A stretch of 5,409 nucleotides of DNA from Cyclobacteriaceae bacterium (GTDB taxonomy: Bacteria; Bacteroidota; Bacteroidia; Cytophagales; Cyclobacteriaceae): NCBI GenBank assembly GCA_025363495.1, contig JANYDR010000512.1, forward strand, positions 1 to 5,409, read 5' to 3'. The first letter of the stretch is position 1; every line of letters starts with the position of its first letter. A program made the position numbers and the translations under genes. Positions 1 through 5,317 of the stretch are shown piece after piece. The notes under the pieces are model-generated. The model was not told the DNA's origin. It made no database searches and saw only the letters and a program-made list of their open reading frames with translations.

Positions 1-1
1 C

Positions 2-175
2 CGCACTAAGCTTTCAAATCATATCCAACAAGCCACACTCGAACGAAAAATCTACAACCAACTCCATCGGTGTAGCCATTGCAAGGAATGATTCCCCCTA
101 GACGAGCAACTGTTTGAATCAGTCCAATCCAGATTTCCAGGCATTTTATTAAATTTATTATGTGTTCCTTATTAG
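2..175 (+). pseudogene. Possible 3' remnant of a gene with a CxxC motif, interrupted by an in-frame TGA
   Basis: One frame runs from the window edge to TAG at 173-175 with a single internal stop, TGA at 89-91. It reads sensibly on both sides of that stop: RCSHCKE before it and FPLDEQLFESVQSRF after it. There is a CxxC pair (codons at 71-73 and 80-82), and a third Cys at 161-163 sits in LLNLLCVPY just before the end. This spacing is reminiscent of a zinc ribbon or of the cysteines flanking an HNH domain, but the fourth Cys would have to be the Tyr. The stretch may be the decayed end of a gene entering from the left. At 57 codons with one stop it could also be non-coding by chance. I do not recognise a family. 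Confidence 0.2.
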
Positions 176-180
176 GAACA
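163..180. repeat. 7-bp inverted repeat with a 4-nt loop
   Basis: TGTTCCT at 163-169 and AGGAACA at 174-180 are perfect reverse complements around TATT. On the minus strand this hairpin starts 13 nt after the stop codon of the ATPase gene (194-196), so it could end that transcript. However, the downstream minus-strand bases are A/T-mixed without a clear T run. It also lies at the junction between the truncated ATPase gene and the CxxC remnant, so a recombination site or element end is an alternative. The pairing is seen directly; the role is inferred. Confidence 0.35.
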
Positions 181-193
181 AGGAGGTATAAAA

Positions 194-1222
194 TTATCGT
201 GGGACTGCCGGAGCCTGTAAGATGCGCTGCATACCCTGGAACTGCTTAATGATCTTATGCTGGCTGACCGTGTCGATCTTCCCAGCACTGAGCTTTCGCT
301 GATAGTCCATGATCTTTTCGTCTTGTTCCTTGCTCTCATCGATGTAGATCAGGAATGAGCGGTTAGCATTGTCCTCGTAAATGCTTTCTTTGGTGGTACA
401 TCCTGCAATAGTTACCGGCCCTTCCACCACCAGCTGTATCGATTTGGTTTCTCCTTTCGTATTCTTAAAAGGAACCGTGCGGATGATCTTGCGCTTGCTT
501 TGTAATTCGCGGATCGGGAACAGCGCACCTTCTGCCCCGTCAAGGTCTTCGATCAGCACAACCTTATTTCTCAGGTCATATCTTCCAAAGTAATAGATCG
601 CTGCTGCCGTTAAGCTTGTGCTTTCCATCTTATCTTCTTCCGGTATCAGCGCACTGACTTTTTCCTGTAGGTGGGTCTTTCCTATTCCTGAGCTTCCAAG
701 GCTGATCACGTGCAAAGGCGATTCTCTCTTACGGCTTGTGAAGATCAGGTACATCAATAGGCGATTGTTTTCTTCTCCGATCACGCCTGCCTTACCAATG
801 TCTTCCCGTGTGCGTTCTATTAAATTCGGAGCCGACAAGTAAAGCTTTGCTTGCTGCTCCTCTTCCTGGGTTAATATCTTACGCTTATCATTTTGATGGC
901 TGCTTTGACGTTCGATCTCTTCAAGCCGGTAATGTTCTAACTGATCTGTCAGGTCAGTAAGGGCTGCCGTAATCACGCTTGTACCAATCTCCAACTTCTC
1001 AGCTACCTTCCTGACAAGCTTCTCTACCTGTGTGTCATTATATAAGTCCAGGTTATGACGAAGGCTTAAATGTTCGATCTGGATTTTCAAGGTCGTTCGC
1101 ATTCTGTCAAGGCCTTCCAGCCGGATGCCACCCAGCACCGTGATTTCAACCATCCCATGCTTAAAGCCAATGTGCTCTGCATTCGTGATATCAAGGCTTC
1201 GTTTGGCGGGGGGCTGTTCCAT
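194..1222 (-). CDS. P-loop (AAA+-type) ATPase, resembling the central part of Bacteroidota mobile-element primase/ATPase proteins; probably truncated
   Basis: A 342-aa protein with a clear nucleotide-binding core. The Walker A loop is GSSGIGKT (residues 176-183), Walker B is VVLIEDLD (221-228), a sensor-like strand ends in AGCTT (273-277), and a candidate arginine finger is NRS (287-289). The N-terminal 100 residues are mixed strand and helix, with a helical pair around 65-105. From memory of the family, the core (about 115-320, including ERTREDIGKAGVIGEENNR) matches the ATPase section of large proteins in Bacteroidota mobile elements that also carry a CHC2 zinc finger and a Toprim domain. 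Both N-terminal domains are absent here, and the protein ends where those relatives continue for some 150-250 residues. It is either a fragment of such a gene or a compact free-standing ATPase. The frame is intact and all motifs are preserved, so it may still be functional. The ATG at 1220-1222 is chosen because the frame stays open only to a TGA at 1271-1273 and contains no earlier ATG. It is divergent from the XRE regulator gene. Confidence 0.85.
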   Translation of the reverse strand: MEQPPAKRSLDITNAEHIGFKHGMVEITVLGGIRLEGLDRMRTTLKIQIEHLSLRHNLDLYNDTQVEKLVRKVAEKLEIGTSVITAALTDLTDQLEHYRLEEIERQSSHQNDKRKILTQEEEQQAKLYLSAPNLIERTREDIGKAGVIGEENNRLLMYLIFTSRKRESPLHVISLGSSGIGKTHLQEKVSALIPEEDKMESTSLTAAAIYYFGRYDLRNKVVLIEDLDGAEGALFPIRELQSKRKIIRTVPFKNTKGETKSIQLVVEGPVTIAGCTTKESIYEDNANRSFLIYIDESKEQDEKIMDYQRKLSAGKIDTVSQHKIIKQFQGMQRILQAPAVPR

Positions 1223-1244
1223 CTCAAAAAAAATTCTTTTTTGT

Positions 1245-1320
1245 GTACGATCAGACCCAAATCTATAACATCATCCCTATTTCATCAACTACTATCATCT
1301 TTTTTTAGGTATCATCGTAC
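1245..1320. promoter_or_regulatory. Candidate operator pair: inverted GTACGAT / ATCGTAC half-sites
   Basis: GTACGAT at 1245-1251 is repeated in inverse orientation as ATCGTAC at 1314-1320, 62 nt apart in the divergent gap. The first copy covers the expected transcription start of the minus promoter. The second lies just upstream of the -7 box of the plus promoter, inside its spacer. This is where a repressor controlling both directions would bind, and the neighbouring XRE gene supplies a candidate. A further short dyad, GGTA-N6-TACC (1308-1321), overlaps the second copy. The repeats are seen directly; binding is inferred, and a 7-mer pair could arise by chance. Confidence 0.3.
1258..1289 (-). 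promoter_or_regulatory. Bacteroidota-type promoter for the ATPase gene
   Basis: On the minus strand TAGATTTG (1258-1265) matches the -7 consensus TAnnTTTG exactly. GTTG (1286-1289) matches three of four bases of the -33 TTTG box with a 20-bp spacer. Transcription would start near 1251, giving a leader of about 28 nt before the ATG at 1222. Confidence 0.45.
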
Positions 1321-1330
1321 CATATATTTG
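1300..1330 (+). promoter_or_regulatory. Bacteroidota-type promoter for the HTH-nuclease operon
   Basis: TATATTTG (1323-1330) matches the -7 consensus TAnnTTTG. The -33 region falls in a T run (about 1300-1306) that gives only a partial TTTG match at a 19-bp spacing. Transcription would start near 1337, about 30 nt before the ATG at 1368. No Shine-Dalgarno sequence precedes that ATG, which is usual in this phylum. Confidence 0.4.
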
Positions 1331-1367
1331 CCAAAAGCTGTATTTTCTTACACTTAATGGTCTGTTT

Positions 1368-1706
1368 ATGAGCAAAATCGGGGATCGCATCGCACACCTG
1401 CGCAAGGTCAAAGGCATTTCACAAACGGACTTAGCCACCAGCATCAAAGCTTCACGGGAGGCCATCGGCAAGTACGAGCGCAACGAGGCCATGCCATCCG
1501 TAGAGACAGCCAAAAAAATAGCAGACGTTTTTGAAGTAACCTTAGACTATCTGGTCGATGACAGCGCCGTAGCTTCTTTTGATAAGCAGACCGTCAAGCG
1601 CCTTAAAGACATTGAACACCTTACCGAAGACGATAAAAAAACACTCTTCTCAATGATGGATGCTTTCTTGCGCGATGCTAAAACCCGCAAAGCATACGCT
1701 GCTTAA
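1368..1706 (+). CDS. XRE-family helix-turn-helix transcriptional regulator
   Basis: A 112-aa protein with a classic Cro/C1-type HTH in residues 4-62. Helix 1 is IGDRIAHLRKVKG, helix 2 is SQTDLATSI (18-26), the recognition helix lies in SREAIGKYERNE (29-40), and the closing SVETAKKIADVF helix and TLDYLV end the fold. The C-terminal 45 residues (FDKQTVKRLKDIEHL to AKTRKAYA) form charged helices that in related Bacteroidota regulators probably serve dimerisation. It is the first gene of a two-gene unit, since the nuclease gene starts 8 nt after its stop. Position and fold suggest a repressor that acts on its own promoter and on the divergent ATPase promoter, in the manner of controller proteins of restriction systems. 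That role is inference. The ATG at 1368 places the HTH at the usual distance from the N-terminus. Confidence 0.93.
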   Translation: MSKIGDRIAHLRKVKGISQTDLATSIKASREAIGKYERNEAMPSVETAKKIADVFEVTLDYLVDDSAVASFDKQTVKRLKDIEHLTEDDKKTLFSMMDAFLRDAKTRKAYAA

Positions 1707-1714
1707 ATCTTCTT

Positions 1715-2647
1715 GTGGACCCTACCGTTAAGATCATATCACCTGCTGCTATCAATGCGCTTAAAGATGCGCTCACTCATATTTATTGGACCAAAGACGA
1801 TTTGAAACGATTTGTCAATAACACCATATCCAATAAAGCTATCGTGGGCACCATTGACTGGGCTGCATTAAAAAAATACGAGAGTGCTTCCGCTCTCATT
1901 GACCGTATGTCTGCCCGACAGGATCTTTACAGAGATGACCTGGTAGCACTCTTTGAACAAGTTGTTAATTTCAATGACTTCTCCCACCTTAAACGCTGGG
2001 ATGATCCGGAGATAAAAATTAAACGGGCTAAAGATGCTGTTGAGACTCTGAGGAATCAGGCCAAAGGATACTTTGACATAGTCGAAGAAAAAAAGAAAGG
2101 CCAGGAGCGTAAGAAAATAGTGACTGAAAAAATCAAGAACGTAACAGCCCTTAAAGGAAAGTTGGACGAACTTAATCAAAAGTTCATGGAGATCGCCTCT
2201 TCCTCTAATGCTCAAAAAAGAGGCTATGGTTTAGAAAAACTTCTGAACGAGCTGTTTACCTCATTTGATCTTGACCCCAAGGCTTCTTTTAAAATTACTG
2301 GTGAGCAAATCGATGGCGCCTTTACTTTTAAAGATGATGATTACTTGCTTGAAGCCAAGTGGCAAAAAGAATTAATCGTGGCCAGTGAGCTTTATTCCTT
2401 CGCAGGAAAAATAAATGGTAAAAGAAAAAATACGCTCGGCCTGTTTGTTTCTATGGATGGGTTTTCTCCAGAGTGTTTAAAAACCACCAGCCCGGATCTT
2501 CGCTCACTGATCTTAATGGATGGCATGGACTTAAACGCCATACTCACCGACCGGATCACCCTGGACGATCTGCTTTACAGAAAAAGAAGACACGCTTCCG
2601 AGACCGGCAATATCTATATCAACGTCAATAAAATTCTAGTAGCTTAA
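1715..2647 (+). CDS. PD-(D/E)XK nuclease-fold protein (Mrr-like restriction endonuclease family) with N-terminal helical region
   Basis: A 310-aa protein. Residues 1-95 are a helical region (INALKDALTHIYWTKDDLKRF...) and about 98-165 are a Lys/Glu-rich coiled coil. From 168 on it has the restriction-endonuclease fold: helix RGYGLEKLLNELF with Glu174, then the catalytic strands QIDG (Asp200) and LLEAKW (Glu213, Lys215), giving D-x12-E-x-K as in Mrr-type and other PD-(D/E)XK enzymes. A long tail (LILMDGMDL, LLYRKRRHASETGNIYINV) is typical, from memory, of a widespread bacterial family annotated simply as restriction endonuclease. The catalytic set is complete, so it probably cuts nucleic acid in the cytoplasm. 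No methyltransferase is present, which favours a modification-dependent (type IV-like) or other abortive defence role over classical restriction-modification. The start is GTG at 1715, 8 nt after the HTH stop, and no ATG gives a comparable full-length protein. The target is unknown. Confidence 0.85.
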   Translation: MDPTVKIISPAAINALKDALTHIYWTKDDLKRFVNNTISNKAIVGTIDWAALKKYESASALIDRMSARQDLYRDDLVALFEQVVNFNDFSHLKRWDDPEIKIKRAKDAVETLRNQAKGYFDIVEEKKKGQERKKIVTEKIKNVTALKGKLDELNQKFMEIASSSNAQKRGYGLEKLLNELFTSFDLDPKASFKITGEQIDGAFTFKDDDYLLEAKWQKELIVASELYSFAGKINGKRKNTLGLFVSMDGFSPECLKTTSPDLRSLILMDGMDLNAILTDRITLDDLLYRKRRHASETGNIYINVNKILVA

Positions 2648-2682
2648 AATTTTATTACTAATCCAATCAAACAAGATAGGCA

Positions 2683-2916
2683 ATGAACACAATTAAATTT
2701 CTTAGTGGACTTTTCTTACTGATCTGGGGTGTATGGTGCTTTGTTGCCGCAATCAAAAAAAGAAAACTACAAGCAATGGCCTCTCCAAGTGATGAATTTA
2801 TCCCTAAAAGAATCTTTGGAAGATATTATGATGTGATAATGAACATTCTTACTGGGATTGTCTGTATCGCATTCGGCATAATGCTCATTAAAACTAATTT
2901 CTCGACTATCTTTTAG
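2683..2916 (+). CDS. Small membrane protein with two transmembrane segments, unknown function
   Basis: A 77-aa protein with two hydrophobic helices: about residues 5-24 (FLSGLFLLIWGVWCFVAAI) and about 51-70 (VIMNILTGIVCIAFGIMLI). They are joined by a basic then polar loop (KKRKLQ ... FIPKRIFGRYYD). The cluster KKRK directly after the first helix suggests a cytoplasmic loop with both termini outside. It starts 35 nt after the nuclease stop and may be read through from that operon, as I see no clear promoter in the gap. Its 3' end overlaps the end of the opposing MORN lipoprotein gene by 11 nt. No family is recognised. Small two-helix proteins next to toxin loci are sometimes immunity proteins, but its orientation opposite to the RHS genes argues against that here. 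Confidence 0.75.
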   Translation: MNTIKFLSGLFLLIWGVWCFVAAIKKRKLQAMASPSDEFIPKRIFGRYYDVIMNILTGIVCIAFGIMLIKTNFSTIF

Positions 2917-3631
2917 ACTCAACCAATACGATTCCCTTATCGTATTGAAGAGTTTTAACTAGAACTCCGGTCTCGTTATATATTTTCCAAGGACCATCGA
3001 AGTTACCGTCCCGGTATGTGCCCTCTTGCTCCATTATCCCGTTTTCAAAATAATGCTTACCATATCCATTTAATTTTCCATCATGCCATTCTAATTCATT
3101 CATTACCTTTCCATTCCTATGATATGTAATAAAAATCCCTTCTTCTTTGCCCTTTACATAGCTTCCCTTTTGCAAGATTTCTCCACTATCATAGTAAGAA
3201 TTGAACTCCCCATCTTTTAATCCATTCCTCCAAATACCTTTCTGCTTAAGTTTCCCATTCTCGTAATACAATTCAGAGTCACCATTTGATTTCCCCTTCT
3301 CCCAGTACGACTTCTCTTTTACTACCCCATCTTCATAGTAGTAGGTAGTTAGGCCTTCTTGATAGTCATCTTTGAAATTGACTTGCGCAGATTTTCGATC
3401 ATCAATATCATAGTACAAAATCCAAAGTCCATCTTGTTTACCCTGCTTCCATACTCCTTGCTCCTTTGGTCTTCCCGACGGATAATAAAGTTTTGCTTCT
3501 CCTTCTTTTAATCCATTAACAAGATATCCTTCGCTCTTCAGTTTACCATCATCAAAATAAAAAGCTATCTTCTCTTTGTTGCCACAGCCAGCAATCGCAA
3601 TCAATATAATTAATGCAAATCCCTTCCTCAT
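2906..3631 (-). CDS. Lipoprotein with about nine MORN-type repeats; candidate immunity protein for the RHS toxin
   Basis: A 241-aa protein starting with a lipoprotein signal: MRK, a hydrophobic stretch (5-14), and the lipobox IAGC with the modified Cys at 16. The rest is about nine repeats of 22-24 residues with the pattern YY-x-xG-K-x6-W-x-x-G-x-x-x-G, for example LYYENGKLKQKGIWRNG (121-137). This is the MORN_2 variant that databases label YwqK-family antitoxin, a name resting on genomic context rather than a shown mechanism. The mature protein would be a long beta-strand ladder anchored in an envelope membrane. The ATG overlaps the stop of the RHS gene (ATGA, 3628-3631), the usual layout of a toxin C-terminus and its immunity gene, which suggests it protects against that toxin in the envelope. 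Residues after the Cys (GNKEK) are polar and charged, faintly like a Bacteroidota surface-export signal but not a clear match. Confidence 0.9.
   Translation of the reverse strand: MRKGFALIILIAIAGCGNKEKIAFYFDDGKLKSEGYLVNGLKEGEAKLYYPSGRPKEQGVWKQGKQDGLWILYYDIDDRKSAQVNFKDDYQEGLTTYYYEDGVVKEKSYWEKGKSNGDSELYYENGKLKQKGIWRNGLKDGEFNSYYDSGEILQKGSYVKGKEEGIFITYHRNGKVMNELEWHDGKLNGYGKHYFENGIMEQEGTYRDGNFDGPWKIYNETGVLVKTLQYDKGIVLVESKR
2924..2947 (+). terminator. Hairpin just past the small membrane protein gene
   Basis: CAATACGAT (2924-2932) and ATCGTATTG (2939-2947) pair perfectly over 9 bp around a 6-nt loop. The hairpin starts 7 nt after the plus-strand stop codon and is followed by AAGAGTTTTAAC, a weak T tract. 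It is a plausible terminator for the plus-strand transcript, encoded inside the last codons of the convergent MORN gene. It may instead be a chance of the codons there (QYDKGIVL). Confidence 0.4.
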
Positions 3632-4632
3632 GGCTTAATAGTAACATCTATTTTGATTCCAAAAGATATTGAAAATGGATTACTACCAGTAGTGGTAGTA
3701 CGAGGCAAGACTTCACTATATCCATTTGTAGTACTAACCTCTCTTGGACTTTGTGTTGTTGTCGATCCAATCCCCTCCAAAGTTGTTGTCGTATTAGTTC
3801 TTTGGCTTTGTACTCCAAATCCCGCCAGTGAAGCAGATGCGGTAGCAACGGTTGTTTCCGTAGTTTGCGCTGTTTGCCCTTGCACTCCTGGAATTATTTC
3901 ATATTTCGCAGTGGAATTAGTGGTAGTCGTTTCGGTCTTAAGAGCTAATTCACCAGCACCATAACTTACAGAAGCGCCTTTTGTTACGGCATCACTTTTA
4001 CTTGGCTGTGCGCCATTTGCCGTCGAGAGTGTTCCCAATTCCTTCGTACCTAAATTTACTTCTCCGCCTATCTTACCAACCTTTACACCGGCAACAAGTC
4101 CCACAGAACCTTTAACTTCAACATGATCAGCAGCAGATTTATACATTCCACCTAATGCTTTAAAACCTTGCCCAATTTGTGAGTAGGTGCTTCCACTTGT
4201 GAGTTTATTTCCTAAGCCCTTAAATCCATTCCATATACTTTCACCTGGCCACATGCCATCTGGATCCATGAACCGCATTGGATTATCGAACGCGTAATTA
4301 TATGGACTCCATCTTCTGCCCTTCTCACCAAGAGGATCAATAACACCCCACCTGCCTATGTCAGACATATACATTCGCTTTCCATAGTCCAGCCAATTCA
4401 AAGAAAGATCAGTCTGTAACTCTTTACCATTGTACTGATACCTGTTTAACAATGAATTTTCACGAGTATAAGAGTTGAAGGTCAGACCAAATGGATAGTA
4501 ATTATAGCAATTTTTCTCCCCTGCCTTTTTTTCTCCAAGGAGCAATACATTCTCATGGTCGCGTTTTTTCTGGGCGTCCTCCTTGCGCACGAATAAAAAA
4601 TCAGGTTGATATGTCAGCTTTAAACAGCCCAT
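3628..4632 (-). CDS. Short (orphan) RHS repeat-associated core protein with a variable C-terminal domain; probable polymorphic-toxin cassette
   Basis: A 334-aa protein. Residues 44-128 are the RHS repeat-associated core, with YYPFGLTFNSY (45-55), YNGKELQ (67-73), LDYGKRMY, GRWGVIDPL (93-101), RRWSPYNYAFDNP and the FMDPDG boundary ending near 126. Full RHS toxins have hundreds to thousands of residues of YD repeats before this core. Here only about 43 residues precede it, with the MGCLKLTY start often seen, from memory, in short Bacteroidota RHS genes. The C-terminal 205 residues are the cassette-specific part: an Ala/Gly-containing stretch (130-200), then a strikingly Thr/Ser-rich, beta-type region (about 200-320) with runs such as TETTTTNST and TNTTTTLEG. 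I recognise no nuclease, deaminase or ADP-ribosyltransferase motif. No secretion signal is visible, so it may be a displaced donor cassette rather than a secreted effector. The stop overlaps the MORN gene start by 4 nt. The ATG at 4632 lies 48 nt after the preceding gene. Confidence 0.85.
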   Translation of the reverse strand: MGCLKLTYQPDFLFVRKEDAQKKRDHENVLLLGEKKAGEKNCYNYYPFGLTFNSYTRENSLLNRYQYNGKELQTDLSLNWLDYGKRMYMSDIGRWGVIDPLGEKGRRWSPYNYAFDNPMRFMDPDGMWPGESIWNGFKGLGNKLTSGSTYSQIGQGFKALGGMYKSAADHVEVKGSVGLVAGVKVGKIGGEVNLGTKELGTLSTANGAQPSKSDAVTKGASVSYGAGELALKTETTTTNSTAKYEIIPGVQGQTAQTTETTVATASASLAGFGVQSQRTNTTTTLEGIGSTTTQSPREVSTTNGYSEVLPRTTTTGSNPFSISFGIKIDVTIKP

Positions 4633-4680
4633 TTTATAAGTCTCAAGATAATCAGTTTTTATTTCAATTGAAGAAAAAAA

Positions 4681-5292
4681 TCAACGCAGTAGTTGATATA
4701 ATTCCGATGAAGTAAGTTCTGGTTGATGTAAATAAGGATGGTAGCTATTTGATTCAGGGCCCCAATCAAAATATAACCCGTAACGGCCCTCCTTGAGTTT
4801 GGTAGATTGGTTGTCACTTACTTCAAGAGTTACCGTAAACATCTTAACAGGAGTCTTTTTATTTAGTATCGATGCATACACTTCAAGTCGATATTTACCA
4901 GGAACAAACTCATAAATTGATCCTTCTTTTGGAAGCAAGAAGTGGTGATTGTAAGCTATGCCTTCTTTACCAACATAAAGACCACTTCCTCTAACTAACT
5001 CACCTTTTCTATCTCCATAGATCCATATATTAAAAGTTTGTACAGACTCACCTCGATGAAGCTTAACGTGCATACTCTCTATCACTTGTCCTTTTTGAGA
5101 CGTACTAAACAAGAGTGTTCTTAAATATATTTTAGGATTTTTAACATCCTTCATATCCTTACCATCTGGACCAAAGAAAATAGTCGTTGGTTGGGTCATC
5201 TTCAATGAACCTTTATCAAGATATATTTTCCAAAGAGTAAAAACAGATACCAAAAGAGATAAGCCTGCAATGATTAAACTGATCTTTTCCAT
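4681..5292 (-). CDS. Membrane-anchored protein of unknown function (one N-terminal transmembrane segment)
   Basis: A 203-aa protein counted from the ATG at 5292. Residues 4-23 (ISLIIAGLSLLVSVFTLWKI) are one membrane helix, followed by KMTQPTTIFFGPDG and a soluble, strand-rich domain. Distinctive stretches are YLRTLLFSTSQKGQVIESMHV (split over 57-76), RGSGLYVGKEG (101-111), NHHFLLPKEG (115-124), PGKYRLEVYA and YFDWGPES. The general pattern is familiar to me from hypothetical proteins, but I can give no function. The open frame runs up to 5376, but its first 24 residues overlap the end of the preceding gene and read as low-quality basic sequence, so the start is set at 5292. The ATG at 5304, four codons earlier, is an equal alternative lying 13 nt after the preceding stop. 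It is co-oriented with the RHS and MORN genes and 48 nt ahead of RHS. Confidence 0.8.
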   Translation of the reverse strand: MEKISLIIAGLSLLVSVFTLWKIYLDKGSLKMTQPTTIFFGPDGKDMKDVKNPKIYLRTLLFSTSQKGQVIESMHVKLHRGESVQTFNIWIYGDRKGELVRGSGLYVGKEGIAYNHHFLLPKEGSIYEFVPGKYRLEVYASILNKKTPVKMFTVTLEVSDNQSTKLKEGRYGLYFDWGPESNSYHPYLHQPELTSSELYQLLR

Positions 5293-5317
5293 TAAGGTAA
5301 GCATATAATAAAGGTGA

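Noticed and set aside
180..250. Strong Shine-Dalgarno-like AAGGAGGT (180-187) on the plus strand followed by a GTG at 199
   Set aside because: The resulting frame is only about 16 codons, lies antisense to the end of the ATPase gene, and the rest of the window shows no use of such sites. The reverse strand resembles the 16S 3' end over 8 nt, which is expected by chance for so short a match.
1070..1357. 95-codon plus-strand open frame spanning the start of the ATPase gene and the divergent gap
   Set aside because: It is antisense to a well-supported gene and runs through both predicted promoters; its sequence shows no domain character.
1357..1371. Four-codon upstream mini-ORF (ATG at 1357) whose TGA overlaps the ATG of the regulator
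   Set aside because: It is too short to separate from chance, and no conserved leader features are seen.
2645..2654. Palindrome TAAAATTTTA at the nuclease stop codon
   Set aside because: It is purely A/T with no loop and no following T run, so it is not a credible terminator.
3653..3964. 103-codon plus-strand open frame opposite the RHS tail
   Set aside because: It is a Val-rich shadow of the Thr-rich minus-strand repeats, with no start context.
4656..4679. A/T-rich near-symmetric stretch around TTCAATTGAA between the 203-aa gene and RHS
   Set aside because: The possible stem has almost no G/C pairs, one mismatch and no natural loop. It lies within an apparent operon, so termination is not supported.
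4630..4680. Search for a separate promoter ahead of the RHS gene
   Set aside because: Only a poor partial match to TAnnTTTG (TATCTTGA) is present and no -33 box, so co-transcription from upstream is simpler.
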